Shown here: positions 1 through 8,895 of the stretch, one piece after another | How the letters are laid out: every line of letters begins with the position of its first letter | How positions within the stretch are numbered: the stretch's first letter is position 1 | Source: Chromobacterium sphagni | GTDB lineage: Bacteria; Pseudomonadota; Gammaproteobacteria; Burkholderiales; Chromobacteriaceae | Direction of reading: 5' to 3' | Assembly (NCBI RefSeq): GCF_001855555.1 | Contig: NZ_MKCT01000001.1 | Location: 806,001 to 870,000, forward strand | Length of the DNA stretch: 64,000 nt | The notes under the pieces: generated by a model | What the model was told of the DNA's origin: nothing | The model's input: only the letters and a program-made list of their open reading frames with translations | Databases searched by the model: none | Made by a program: the position numbers and the translations under genes

Positions 1-3
1 ATC

Positions 4-40
4 AAAAAAGCATCGGCGTCAGGCGCCGGCAATGCGTCTT
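4..40 (-). terminator. Possible rho-independent terminator of rarD
   Basis: On the minus strand the end of rarD runs into an imperfect hairpin (GCATTGCCGGCG pairing loosely with CGCCGATGC) followed directly by six T. The stem overlaps the stop codon, as is common in compact genomes. Pairing is imperfect, so this is only a likely terminator. Confidence 0.45.
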
Positions 41-930
41 TCCCGCCACAAGGCGCGCAGGCCGACCGCGGAATACAGCAACAGCGCGCTCCAAATCAGG
101 GCGAAGCCCAGTGCGCGGTCGCTGCCGAACGGTTCGTCGTACAAGATCACGCCCAGCGCCAGCTGGATGCTGGGGCCGACGTACTGGATCACCCCCACCG
201 TGGCCAGCTTCAGCCGGCGCGCGCCGGCGGCGAACATCAGCAGCGGCACCGCCGTCACCACGCCGGCCCCCATCAGCAGCAGGTCGCGCCCAACGCCCAC
301 CTGGCCGAAGGCGCCCTGTCCCTGCCAGCCAAACCATAGCAATGCGGCCAGCGCAAGCGGCGACAGCAGGAAAGTCTCCAGCGCCAGACCCGGCAGCGAC
401 GCCAGCGGCGCTTTCTTGCGCAGCAGGCCATAGACGCCGAAAGTGGCCGCCAGCGACAGCGCGATCCACGGCAGCGAACCAGCGCTGACGGTCAGCCAGG
501 CCACGCCGGCTCCGGCCAGCGCCACCGCCAGCGTCTGCGGCCGGCTCAGCCGCTCGGCCAGGAACAGCCGTCCCAGCAACACATTGACCAGCGGATTGAT
601 GAAGTAGCCCAGACTGGCCTCCACCACGTGGCCGGCGTTCACCGCCCAGATGTAGATCAGCCAGTTCAGCGACAGCACCGTCGACGACAGGCCGAAGATC
701 GCTAACTGGCGCGGCTGGCGCAAGGCGGCGCGCAGATCGCCCCACTGGCGCAGGAAAGTCAGCACCAGGGCGACGAACAAGGCCGACCACACGATGCGGT
801 GGCACAGAATTTGCAAGGCAGGCACCGAGTGCAGCGGTTTCCAATACAAAGGAAACAGGCCCCAGCAGATGAAGGCGCCCAGGGTATACAACACGCCGCG
901 GCTATCGCCGGCGGAAGAGGGAGCGGACAT
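19..930 (-). CDS. rarD: EamA-family permease RarD
   Basis: Inner-membrane protein of the drug/metabolite transporter superfamily, about 303 residues, with roughly ten hydrophobic helices and no signal peptide. RarD proteins are named for a chloramphenicol-sensitivity phenotype; their natural substrate is uncertain. The N-terminus GVLYTLGAFICWGLFPLYWK, the NWLIYIWAVN segment near residue 90 and the late segment containing IQYVGPSIQL are typical of RarD rather than of general EamA exporters. I chose the ATG at 930 because the longer frame upstream adds a polar stretch not typical of the family. It is divergent from the oxidoreductase gene at 1304 and shares a 373-base intergenic region with it. 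Confidence 0.88.
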   Translation of the reverse strand: MSAPSSAGDSRGVLYTLGAFICWGLFPLYWKPLHSVPALQILCHRIVWSALFVALVLTFLRQWGDLRAALRQPRQLAIFGLSSTVLSLNWLIYIWAVNAGHVVEASLGYFINPLVNVLLGRLFLAERLSRPQTLAVALAGAGVAWLTVSAGSLPWIALSLAATFGVYGLLRKKAPLASLPGLALETFLLSPLALAALLWFGWQGQGAFGQVGVGRDLLLMGAGVVTAVPLLMFAAGARRLKLATVGVIQYVGPSIQLALGVILYDEPFGSDRALGFALIWSALLLYSAVGLRALWRERRIAGA

Positions 931-1303
931 GTAGAACTCGGCAAGACGGAATATTCCAGCGCACAGCTTAACCGCTTTGCCCGCCGACAATAACCATTGT
1001 CTTCTATACAGTCCGTTTACAAACACTTAACCGCTAAGGTTTTTGCTGCACTGGCACATAAACCGCACCGTGATGGCGGATGCTGCAATCCCTTTGACGT
1101 TGACGTAAACGTAAACTATAGTCTGGCGACATTAGGGTTAACACTCTAAGCTGCGACAGCCGCACACGCGCCGGAGCCACGGTATAAAAATAAATAAGGT
1201 GTCACACACAGATGGCCGCCATCGCAGCAGCCGCCCGACACAGGATGCCCACAAGGCCGCCGCGGGCTGATCGCCACAAGCGAGCACGACAGGAGGAGAA
1301 ACC
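931..1303. other. Divergent intergenic region between rarD and the oxidoreductase gene
   Basis: No credible gene. It holds the promoter and operator-like sequence of the rightward gene (1094-1122, listed separately). Between 1123 and 1303 there is a leader of about 180 bases that contains a short AT-rich stretch near 1183-1200 and a good ribosome site (GGAGGAGAAACC) just before the ATG at 1304. Confidence 0.6.
1094..1122 (+). promoter_or_regulatory. Sigma70-like promoter with LiuR/MerR-type operator
   Basis: TTGACG at 1094-1099 and TATAGT at 1117-1122 are separated by 17 bases, close to a consensus promoter for the gene at 1304. The spacer holds three ACGT units repeated every 6 bases (1097-1100, 1103-1106, 1109-1112), giving a near palindrome GTTGACGTAAAC. 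This resembles the GTTTACGTAAAC core known for LiuR, the MerR-family regulator of branched-chain and related amino-acid breakdown. No regulator gene lies nearby, so the assignment rests on motif likeness. Confidence 0.55.
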
Positions 1304-4300
1304 ATGTCAATCCGCCATGCAGACCTGGAAGAGAAATACACCGCCCCCACCGGCCAGGTACTGATGACTGGCATCCAGGCGCTGGTGCGCCTGCCGATGC
1401 TGCAGCAAGAACTGGACCGCGCCGCCGGCCGCAACACCGCCGGCTATGTCACCGGCTACCGCGGCTCGCCCCTGGGCAACGTCGACCAGACCATGATGAA
1501 GGCCAAGAAACACCTGGACGCCCACAACGTGGTGTTCCACCCCGGCCTCAACGAGGATCTGGCCGCCACCGCGGTATGGGGCACCCAGCAGGTGAACATC
1601 TTCGAAGGCGCCAAATACGACGGCGTCTACGCGATGTGGTACGGCAAGGGCCCGGGCGTGGACCGCTCCGGCGACGTGCTCAAGCACGGCAACGTGGCCG
1701 GCACCAGCCCGCTGGGCGGGGTGCTCTTGGTATGCGGCGACGACCACGCCGCCAAGTCCTCCACCTTCCCGCACCAGTCCGACCACATCCTGGCCGCCAG
1801 CATGATCCCGGTATTGAGCCCGTCCGGCGTGCAGGAAGTGCTGGACTTCGGCCTGCACGGCTGGGCGATGAGCCGCTATTCCGGCTGCTGGGTATCGATC
1901 AAGGCGATCACCGACACCATAGAAAGCTCGGCCATCGTCGACATCAGCCCCGAGCGGCTGCAGTTCAAGATCCCCGAAAACTTCCCGATTCCCGAAGGCG
2001 GCCTCAACATCCGCTGGCCGGACACCCCGCTGGCGCAGGAAAAGCGCGTGCTGCACCACCGCCTGTACGCGGCGCTGGCCTATGCCCGCGAAAACAAGCT
2101 CAACCACATCACGCTGGATTCTCCCAAGGCGCGCCTGGGCATCATCACCTGCGGCAAAAGCTATCTGGACGTGATGCAGGCGCTGGACGACCTGGGCATC
2201 AGCGAGGCGCAGGCGGCCGATATCGGTCTGCGCATCTTCAAGGTGGGCATGGTCTGGCCGCTGGAGCCGGAAGGCGTGCGCCAGTTCGCCGAGGGGCTGG
2301 AAGAAATCCTGGTGGTGGAAGAGAAGCGCCAGATCATCGAATACCAGCTGAAGGAACAACTGTACAACTGGCGCGACGACGTGCGCCCGCGCGTGGTGGG
2401 CAAGTTCGCCGAAAAAGGCGAATGGGCGCTGCCGCACGGCGACTGGCTCTTGCCGGCCGCCGGCGAATTGACCCCGGCGATGATAGCCCGCGCCATCGCC
2501 AGCCGGCTGGCGCTGATCTTCGACAGCCCAGTGATCCACGACCGCCTGAAGTTCTACGACGACAAAGAAGCCCAGCTGGTCAAGCCGCGCGAATCCATCG
2601 CCCGCGTGCCGCACTACTGCTCCGGCTGCCCGCACAACACCTCGACCAAGCTGCCGGAAGGCAGCCGCGCGGTGGCCGGCATCGGCTGCCACTACATGGC
2701 GCACTGGATCAGCCCGGAAAACACCAAGACCTTCACCCAGATGGGCGGCGAAGGCATCACCTGGCTGGGCCAGGCGCCGTTCACCACCACCCGCCACATC
2801 TTCACCAATCTGGGCGACGGCACCTACTTCCACTCCGGCATCCTGGCGATCCGCGCCGCGGTGGCCGGCAAGGTCAACATCACCTACAAGATCCTCTACA
2901 ACGACGCGGTGGCGATGACCGGCGGCCAGCATGTGGACGGCTATCTGGACGTGCCGATGATGACCCGCCAGTTGGCGGCCGAAGGCGTGGCGCGCATCGT
3001 CATCACCAGCGACGATCCGGACAAGTACCAGAACGCGCAGGGCCTGGCCCCCGGCATAGACGTGTTCCACCGCCGCGAGCTGGACCGCGTGCAGCGCGAG
3101 CTGCGCGAAACCGAAGGCGTCACCATCCTGATCCACGACCAGACCTGCGCCGCCGAGAAGCGCCGCCGCCGCAAGCGCAACGAATACCCGGACCCGGCCA
3201 AGCGCGCCTTCATCAATGAGAAGGTATGCGAAGGTTGCGGCGACTGCAGCCAGAAGTCCGGCTGCCTATCGGTGCTGCCGGTGGAAACGCCGCTGGGGCG
3301 CAAGCGCAAGATAGACCAAAGCAGCTGCAACAAGGACTACTCCTGTGTCGAGGGCTTCTGCCCCAGCTTCGTCACCGTGGAAGGCGGCAAGCTGAAGAAG
3401 CCGGCCGGCGCCAGCGCCGATCTGGCCAAGCTGCCGGCGCTGCCGGAGCCCAAGATTCCGACGCTGCACGAGCCATTCGGCATCATGGTCACCGGCGTCG
3501 GCGGCACCGGCGTGGTCACCATCGGCCAAGTGCTGGGCATGGCGGCCTACCTGGACAACAAAGGCGTGACGGTGCTGGACATGGCCGGCCTGGCGCAGAA
3601 AGGCGGCTCGGTGTGGTCGCACGTGCGCATCGCCGAGCATCAGGAACAGCTGCACGCGGTGCGCATCGCCGCCGGCGACGCCAACCTGGTGCTGGGCTGC
3701 GATCTGGTGGTGACGGCGGCGGAAGAGGCGCTGGCCAAGATGCGCGAAGGCTTCAGCCACGCCATCGTCAACAACTACGAATCGCCGACCAGCGGCTTCC
3801 TGAAAAACCCCGACCTGCGCTTCCCGGCCAAGGCGATGAAGGAAGCCATCATAGAATCGGTGGGCCAGGGCCGCTACAACGAAGTCAACGCCACCCGCCT
3901 CGCCACCTCGCTGATGGGCGACGCCATCGCCGCCAATATGTTCATGCTGGGCTATGCCTGGCAAAAGGGCCTGGTGCCGGTATCGCTGGAGGCCATCTTG
4001 GAAGCGGTGCGGCTGAACGGCGCCGCGGTGAAGTTCAACCAGGACGCCTTCAGCTGGGGCCGCCACGCCGCCCACGATCCGGCGCGGGTGGAAGCGTTGG
4101 TCAGCCCCACCGCGGTGGTCGCTTTCGTTCCGCGCGAAACCCCCGACGCGGTGCTGCACCATCGCGCCAACCTGCTCGCCGCCTACCAGAACGAGGCGCT
4201 GGCGGAACGCTACAAGGCGCTGGTGCTGAAGACCAAACAGGCGGAAGAGGCGCTGAACCCGGCCAGCACCGCGTTGACGCTGGCGGTGGCGCGCGCCTAC

Positions 4301-4783
4301 CACCATCTGCTGGCCTACAAGGACGAGTACGAAGTGGCGCGGCTGTACAGCGACGGCGAGTTCCAGCGCGATCTGGCCAGCCAGTTCGACGGCGACTACA
4401 AGCTGCGCTTCCACATCGGCGTGGCCTGGCTGACCCGCGGCCAGCCGCGCAAGCTCGCCATCGGCCCATGGCTGATGCCGGCGATGAAGGTCCTGGCCAA
4501 ACTGCGCTTCCTGCGCGGCAGCGCGCTCGACCCGTTCGCCTGGCAGGAAGACCGCAAGCTGGAGCGCCGCATGATAGCGGAGTTCGAACAGCAGCTGGCC
4601 GGCATCCTGGCCGGCCTGACGCTGGAGACGCTGCCGCAGGCGGCCGAAGCGGTGAAGAGCTGGGAAGGCGTGCGCGGCTTCGGCCACATCAAGCTGAAGA
4701 ACTACCAACAGGCCCGCAGCCGCCAGCAGCAACTGCTCAGCGGCGGCGCGACGGCCGGCAAGACATCGCGCAACGTGGCCTGA
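1304..4783 (+). CDS. Indolepyruvate ferredoxin oxidoreductase family protein, fused
   Basis: Large cytosolic 2-oxoacid:ferredoxin oxidoreductase, 1159 residues. It is expected to decarboxylate aryl- or branched-chain 2-oxoacids to acyl-CoA, using thiamine diphosphate and iron-sulfur clusters. The thiamine-dependent halves fill residues 1 to about 620, with a CSGCP motif near 439. A ferredoxin-like cysteine cluster starts near 642 (CEGCGDC) and ends in CVEGFCPSF. A gamma-type domain begins near 731 (GVGGTGVVTIGQ), followed by the C-terminal extension usual for the fused bacterial form. The ATG at 1304 follows a strong GGAGGAG site. The LiuR-like operator upstream fits a role in amino-acid catabolism. 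It stands alone and ends in a clear terminator. Substrate is inferred from the family. Confidence 0.9.
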   Translation: MSIRHADLEEKYTAPTGQVLMTGIQALVRLPMLQQELDRAAGRNTAGYVTGYRGSPLGNVDQTMMKAKKHLDAHNVVFHPGLNEDLAATAVWGTQQVNIFEGAKYDGVYAMWYGKGPGVDRSGDVLKHGNVAGTSPLGGVLLVCGDDHAAKSSTFPHQSDHILAASMIPVLSPSGVQEVLDFGLHGWAMSRYSGCWVSIKAITDTIESSAIVDISPERLQFKIPENFPIPEGGLNIRWPDTPLAQEKRVLHHRLYAALAYARENKLNHITLDSPKARLGIITCGKSYLDVMQALDDLGISEAQAADIGLRIFKVGMVWPLEPEGVRQFAEGLEEILVVEEKRQIIEYQLKEQLYNWRDDVRPRVVGKFAEKGEWALPHGDWLLPAAGELTPAMIARAIASRLALIFDSPVIHDRLKFYDDKEAQLVKPRESIARVPHYCSGCPHNTSTKLPEGSRAVAGIGCHYMAHWISPENTKTFTQMGGEGITWLGQAPFTTTRHIFTNLGDGTYFHSGILAIRAAVAGKVNITYKILYNDAVAMTGGQHVDGYLDVPMMTRQLAAEGVARIVITSDDPDKYQNAQGLAPGIDVFHRRELDRVQRELRETEGVTILIHDQTCAAEKRRRRKRNEYPDPAKRAFINEKVCEGCGDCSQKSGCLSVLPVETPLGRKRKIDQSSCNKDYSCVEGFCPSFVTVEGGKLKKPAGASADLAKLPALPEPKIPTLHEPFGIMVTGVGGTGVVTIGQVLGMAAYLDNKGVTVLDMAGLAQKGGSVWSHVRIAEHQEQLHAVRIAAGDANLVLGCDLVVTAAEEALAKMREGFSHAIVNNYESPTSGFLKNPDLRFPAKAMKEAIIESVGQGRYNEVNATRLATSLMGDAIAANMFMLGYAWQKGLVPVSLEAILEAVRLNGAAVKFNQDAFSWGRHAAHDPARVEALVSPTAVVAFVPRETPDAVLHHRANLLAAYQNEALAERYKALVLKTKQAEEALNPASTALTLAVARAYHHLLAYKDEYEVARLYSDGEFQRDLASQFDGDYKLRFHIGVAWLTRGQPRKLAIGPWLMPAMKVLAKLRFLRGSALDPFAWQEDRKLERRMIAEFEQQLAGILAGLTLETLPQAAEAVKSWEGVRGFGHIKLKNYQQARSRQQQLLSGGATAGKTSRNVA

Positions 4784-4806
4784 TCAACGATTGTTTCCGC
4801 AGCTTT

Positions 4807-4836
4807 GGGCGTCGACCTGTGTCGGCGCCCTTTTTT
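4807..4836 (+). terminator. Rho-independent terminator after the oxidoreductase gene
   Basis: A ten-base stem (GGGCGTCGAC with GTCGGCGCCC, loop CTGT) at 4807-4830 is followed by six T at 4831-4836, 24 bases after the stop codon. Confidence 0.8.
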
Positions 4837-4920
4837 CTTCCCCAATTCACACTGAAAATGATGAATGAATTTACTATCCTGTCATTCATGCAGATGGATT
4901 CACCCACCCGGAGACCGCTC

Positions 4921-5487
4921 ATGTCAGCATTGCTACGCCGAACCCTAGTCGCCTCGCTCAGCCTGATCCTGATCGCCTGCGCCACCCCGCCCAGCCAGAT
5001 TTCCCAAACCGCAGGCGGCTGCGTCGGCCAGGTAATGCAAGCCCCCACCGGCATGGGCCCAGTACAGCACGACACCCTGCTCGCCAACGCCATCGGCGCC
5101 CCCGGCAATGGCGGCCTGTGCGAGGGCGTGGTCTATCAGCAGAACGCCGCGGCTCCCGGCACCACCGTCTACCGCGTCTGGGACAGCGGCAAGCCCAACT
5201 CCCGCCTGGGACGCTGGTGGTCGTTCAGCAAGCCGCAGGGCCCGCTGGCCAAGTACCAGGCTGACAACGCCATCTGCCCGGCCTGGAGCCGGCTCAATAG
5301 CGTGGTGCGCTGCCAGCTGAAAGCCGGCGTCCAGGTGGCGGTGGGCACCGGCCAGAGCGCCAACTGCGCGCCCGATCCCGATTTTCCGCCGTCCCCGGTC
5401 AATCAGGTGTATGTGCCCAACACCAGCCCGGACGATATCCAGGTGGAAAACTGCCAGGACGAAGGCGCCTTTCCGCCGGCGATGTAA
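4921..5487 (+). CDS. Putative lipoprotein, function unknown
   Basis: 188 residues, exported. The N-terminus (MSALLRRTLVASLSLILIAC) is a lipoprotein signal peptide with lipobox LIAC, so Cys20 is the likely lipidated residue. The mature part is rich in Gly, Pro and Asn and has four to six cysteines that could form disulfides in the periplasm. I do not recognise a domain. The start at 4921 is preceded by GGAG at a proper distance. An upstream in-frame extension exists but has no signal peptide. It is monocistronic, between two unrelated genes. Confidence 0.72.
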   Translation: MSALLRRTLVASLSLILIACATPPSQISQTAGGCVGQVMQAPTGMGPVQHDTLLANAIGAPGNGGLCEGVVYQQNAAAPGTTVYRVWDSGKPNSRLGRWWSFSKPQGPLAKYQADNAICPAWSRLNSVVRCQLKAGVQVAVGTGQSANCAPDPDFPPSPVNQVYVPNTSPDDIQVENCQDEGAFPPAM

Positions 5488-5868
5488 GCGTCAACCGCCC
5501 CCTGCCCGGCCAACCAGCCTACCCGGCTGCCTGCTCTGCGGCTCGCAACAGGCAAGCCGTTCAGCCGCGGCGGTGGCGTCGATATCGAGAACGAGCAGGA
5601 CATCATCGAAGACGTACCCGCCTCCGCGACCGGATGCAGTAGCGGTGGCCGCCGGCGGGCGCAACGGCCGCATCGCGCCGCGGCAGGACATACAAGCCGC
5701 ATCCCCGCGTCGGGCGGGAGTCCAAACTGCCGGGCCCAGTCAACGCGGCGCCACACGCAAACGGTGCGGCGCTGCTGAACCGCGCCTGGCAGCCGCGCAG
5801 CACTGTGCCCGGGCTCAGCAATGCCTGCCCGGCCTACAGGCTTTGTCACCGCAGTGGAGCGGCCCCGG
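5488..5868. other. Gap with no recognisable gene
   Basis: 381 GC-rich bases between the lipoprotein stop and the stop of the convergent gene at 5869. Several frames stay open because of the base composition, but none has a start with a ribosome site or a recognisable motif. I see nothing functional here. Confidence 0.5.
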
Positions 5869-6600
5869 TCACGACTGCTCCAGCCATGGCCGCCCCACTG
5901 CCTCCAGCCTGGCCTGGAAAGCGGCCGGCGGCTCCCAGCCATGCGGCTGCGCATGCGGCGCCACCAGCTGGATGGCCAACTGCTTGGCGAATTCCCGATA
6001 CAGGCTCTGCTGCGCCGGATTGCGCACGCGCTGGCTGAATTGCTTCTGCACCGGGCTGAGCAGGCTGGTGACGAAAGGGCTGGCGCCGTCTCCCGCCGGG
6101 AGAAAAGCGCCATGCTTTTCCTGGCCCGGCAGGCCGGCCTCGCGCGCCACCTCGCCCAGCGCGCGCAGATAGCCATCCGGCATGACGTTGCCATTGGCGC
6201 GATGAAAGGCATTCTTCGCCTCGCTATAGATCGCCGCATAGGTCGACTCCAGCGCCTGCCGGCGAAAGACCGCGTCGCCGGCCATAGTCTTGCCCAACTC
6301 GTCGGCCTGCCTGCGCATCATCGCCTTGACCTCGCCGGGACTGACCGGCGCGCGCAGCAAGCCGCCACGCGAAAGCGTGCTCGGGCGCTGAGCGGCCAGC
6401 CCTCCGCCTTGAAACTTCGCCGCAAAACGTTGCCAGCTGCCGGCCCGCGCCGCGGTCTCCAGCCGCGGCGCAAGCGGACGTGCCGCGTTTCCCGCCTGGC
6501 GCAAGCGGCCGGCCAGACCGCGCCCGACGCCAGCCATGCGATCGCCGACGCCGGCCAGCCATTGGCGCACACCGGCGCCGCCCAACATGTCTATCTTCAT
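5869..6600 (-). CDS. Hypothetical protein, orphan-like
   Basis: 243 residues, no signal peptide and no clear membrane segment. The first 60 residues are rich in Gly, Ala and Arg with amphipathic repeats (AGVGDRMAGVGRGLAGRLRQAG). The rest looks like a compact helical protein. The ATG at 6600 follows GGAGAGCAGG, a good ribosome site. I do not recognise the family. A small, Ala/Gly-rich, basic N-terminus on an otherwise helical protein is compatible with a secreted effector, but nothing proves it. It is monocistronic and upstream of no partner. Confidence 0.6.
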   Translation of the reverse strand: MKIDMLGGAGVRQWLAGVGDRMAGVGRGLAGRLRQAGNAARPLAPRLETAARAGSWQRFAAKFQGGGLAAQRPSTLSRGGLLRAPVSPGEVKAMMRRQADELGKTMAGDAVFRRQALESTYAAIYSEAKNAFHRANGNVMPDGYLRALGEVAREAGLPGQEKHGAFLPAGDGASPFVTSLLSPVQKQFSQRVRNPAQQSLYREFAKQLAIQLVAPHAQPHGWEPPAAFQARLEAVGRPWLEQS

Positions 6601-6739
6601 CCTGCTCTCCATGCTGCCCGCGCCGCGCCAGTTGCGCGGCACCCAGAGCCCTCATTGAAAAACAGGCCGTGGCGGCCGGCTTGTAAAAATGGCTCATACG
6701 CCAATGAGAAACGGGGCGAACCGTCCCGTTTTCCCCCTC

Positions 6740-7543
6740 TCACCCCTGCCGCACCACCATCGCCTGCTCCGGCGCCGGGAAGCCGGCCGCGCCCAGCGTT
6801 TCACGTATCGCGCGGTTGCTGTCGAAATACACCTGCCAGTAATGCTCAGGCGCGCAATAGGGCCGCAGCGCCAACACCGGCCCCAGCGCGGTGAACTCCA
6901 GCAGGCCCACGTCCGGCGCCGGCGCGGCCAGCACATTGGGAATGCGCGTCAACGCCGCGCTCAGCAGGCGGATCGCCTCGACGTGATCGGCGCTGTTGGC
7001 CAACTGCGCCTTCAGGTCCACTCGCCGTACCGCGTTGGCGCTGTAGTTCTGAATGGTGTCGGAGAAGATCTTGTTGTTGCCCACCAGCGTCTGCACCCCG
7101 TCCGGCGTGTCCAGCGTGGTGGCGAACAGGCCGATCTCGCGCACCGTGCCGGTGAGGCCGGCCACCGACACCACGTCGCCCACCTTGAACGGCCTGAGCA
7201 CCACCAGGAACACGCCGGCGGCGAAATTGGCCAGCAGGCCGCTCCAGGCCATGCCGATGGCGATGCCGGCAGTGGCGATCACCGCGGCGAAGGTAGCGGT
7301 CTGCACGCCGAAGAAGCCGAGGATGCCGATCACCAGCACGATGGTCAGCGTGACCGACAGGAAGGAATGCGCGTAGCGGCGCAAGGTGGGATCCAGGTGG
7401 CGCGTGGCTAGTTGTTCATCCAGCAGCCGGGCGGACAGCGCGATCAGCCAGCGACCGATCAGCCACAGCAGGATGGCGGAGACGATATTGCCGGCGAAAC
7501 CGACCGCCAGGTCCAGCCAGTGATTCCAATTGATGTTTTCCAT
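6740..7543 (-). CDS. Small-conductance mechanosensitive channel, MscS family
   Basis: Inner-membrane channel that opens on osmotic downshock. At 267 residues it has the minimal MscS length. It shows three transmembrane helices, with the pore helix TM3 rich in Gly and Ala (AVIATAGIAIGMAWSGLLANF) near residues 85-110. This is followed by the conserved LRPFKVGDVV start of the cytosolic beta domain and the GTVREIGLFATTL segment. The C-terminal alpha/beta cage portion is complete. The start at 7543 encodes MENINWNHW, as in short MscS proteins. No operon partner is evident. Confidence 0.9.
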   Translation of the reverse strand: MENINWNHWLDLAVGFAGNIVSAILLWLIGRWLIALSARLLDEQLATRHLDPTLRRYAHSFLSVTLTIVLVIGILGFFGVQTATFAAVIATAGIAIGMAWSGLLANFAAGVFLVVLRPFKVGDVVSVAGLTGTVREIGLFATTLDTPDGVQTLVGNNKIFSDTIQNYSANAVRRVDLKAQLANSADHVEAIRLLSAALTRIPNVLAAPAPDVGLLEFTALGPVLALRPYCAPEHYWQVYFDSNRAIRETLGAAGFPAPEQAMVVRQG

Positions 7544-7618
7544 CTGACAACCCCTTGTCTGAAAAGCCGGATAACGGCTTTCTCAAGATAGGCGGCGGCC
7601 GCGGCAATGCCAAACGGA

Positions 7619-8347
7619 TCAGCAGCTCAGCTGGCGGCAGGTGTCGCCGATGCCGGCGTGGACGCACAGGTCGAACAGGGTGTCGAAACGGGTGGGCGTG
7701 TAATTGATCAGCGCGCAGGGTATGCCGGCGCGCGCGGCTTCCACCGGGATCAGATTGACCGGCGACACCTCCAGCGACGAGCCCATCACCAGCAGCAGAT
7801 CGGCGTTGAGCGCCGCCTCGAAGGCCACGTCTATCAGCGGCACCGCCTCGCCGTACAGCACCACGTCGGGCTTGAGCACCGCCCGGCAGCGGCGGCAGGC
7901 CGGCACCTCGTGCTGCTGCACATAGTCCAGCGGGTGCGGCATATGGCAATCGGGACAGCTGGCGGACAGCAGGGTGCCGTGCATCTCCAGCACGCGGCGG
8001 TTGCCGGCGCGGCCGTGCAGACCGTCGATGTTCTGGGTGAGGATGGTCACTTCCCTACCCGACGCTTCCAGCGCGGCGAGGAAGTGGTGGCCGTCGTTGG
8101 GCTGGTAATCGCCCACCAGCTTGATGCGGAAGATGTCGCGGAAGGCCTGCCAGAACGCCGAGGGCGCGCGGCGGAAATACTCCACCGACACCGCCTCGGC
8201 CAGACTCATGTCCTGCGACCACAGGCCGTTGGCGGAACGGAAGTCGGGAATGCCGGATTCGGTACTCATGCCGGCGCCGGTCAGCACCGCGATGCGGCGG
8301 GCGCCGTCGATCAATTGCTGCAGTTGCTGCTGGGGGGAAACATTCAT
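7619..8347 (-). CDS. cobB: NAD-dependent protein deacylase, sirtuin family
   Basis: Cytosolic Sir2-type enzyme, 242 residues, that removes acyl groups from lysine using NAD. The NAD-binding GAGMSTESGIPDFRS stretch sits near residues 24-38, QNID at 106-109, and the catalytic His near 123 in EMHG. Two CxxC pairs (131/134 and 151/154) bind zinc. The ATG at 8347 has AAGGAAG seven bases before it; an upstream Met at 8383 would add a non-family extension. It lies 50 bases downstream of the pyrophosphohydrolase gene on the same strand, so they may be co-transcribed. Confidence 0.9.
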   Translation of the reverse strand: MNVSPQQQLQQLIDGARRIAVLTGAGMSTESGIPDFRSANGLWSQDMSLAEAVSVEYFRRAPSAFWQAFRDIFRIKLVGDYQPNDGHHFLAALEASGREVTILTQNIDGLHGRAGNRRVLEMHGTLLSASCPDCHMPHPLDYVQQHEVPACRRCRAVLKPDVVLYGEAVPLIDVAFEAALNADLLLVMGSSLEVSPVNLIPVEAARAGIPCALINYTPTRFDTLFDLCVHAGIGDTCRQLSC

Positions 8348-8396
8348 CTGGACTTCCTTACCGCCGGACTTGCTTCGGTCCACTATAGCGTAAGGG

Positions 8397-8729
8397 TCAG
8401 ATGGCCGGGTATTTGATCGCGTTCTTGGCCAGCTTGTCGCGCACCGCCGCGTCCAGGTCCACCCCGGTCACCATCGCCAGCCGGGTCAGGTATAGCAGCA
8501 CGTCGGCAATTTCCTCCTGCAGATGGGTGAAGCGCGCCGGATCGTCCCCCAGCCGCGCCGCGGCGTCGTCGTCCAGCCACTGGAAGATCTCCGCCAATTC
8601 GCCCACCTCCCCCATCAGCGCCAGCACCAGATTGCGCGGCGAATGGTAGCGATTCCAGTCGCGCTCGTCGGCGAAGCGCTGCAGCGCGGCGGTGAGGCGG
8701 CTGGCGTCGATCAAACTGTTTTCAGTCAT
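8397..8729 (-). CDS. MazG-like nucleotide pyrophosphohydrolase
   Basis: Cytosolic all-alpha NTP pyrophosphatase, 110 residues. Members close to this length (dCTPase/RS21-C6 type) hydrolyse non-canonical or excess dCTP-like nucleotides to the monophosphate. The metal-binding EXXE and EXXD motifs are intact: E41-E44 in EVGELAEIFQW and E73-D76 in EEIADVLLY. The start is set by the Met that precedes TENSLIDA; the open frame upstream has no family match. A minus-strand TACAAT (8780-8775) about 45 bases upstream could be its -10 element. It sits just upstream of cobB. Confidence 0.85.
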   Translation of the reverse strand: MTENSLIDASRLTAALQRFADERDWNRYHSPRNLVLALMGEVGELAEIFQWLDDDAAARLGDDPARFTHLQEEIADVLLYLTRLAMVTGVDLDAAVRDKLAKNAIKYPAI

Positions 8730-8774
8730 AGCGTTGCGGTTCCACGTGAAACATCGGGCAAACGTGCCTGCCGC

Positions 8775-8780
8775 ATTGTA
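8775..8780 (-). promoter_or_regulatory. Candidate -10 element for the pyrophosphohydrolase gene
   Basis: Minus strand reads GGTACAATGCGGC, a TACAAT hexamer followed by a GC-rich discriminator, 46 bases upstream of the start at 8729. No good -35 is seen. Confidence 0.35.
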
Positions 8781-8895
8781 CCGCCCACCGCCGGGGCCGC
8801 GGCAATCACGCTCGCCGGATGGCGCCAAGCCGCCGGCCGGAAACGACAACGCCCGGCAGCGCCGGGCATTGTCGAGGGACACGCCGGACAGGCGC

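Noticed and set aside
1307-3136. A 609-codon open frame antisense to the oxidoreductase gene
   Set aside because: Composition artefact of GC-rich coding DNA: His/Ala/Gly/Val-rich, no motif, no ribosome site, and the plus strand encodes a clear enzyme.
5403-6239. A 278-codon minus-strand frame overlapping the gap after the lipoprotein
   Set aside because: Arg/Pro/Ala-rich; overlaps the better supported frame starting at 6600 and has no usable start.
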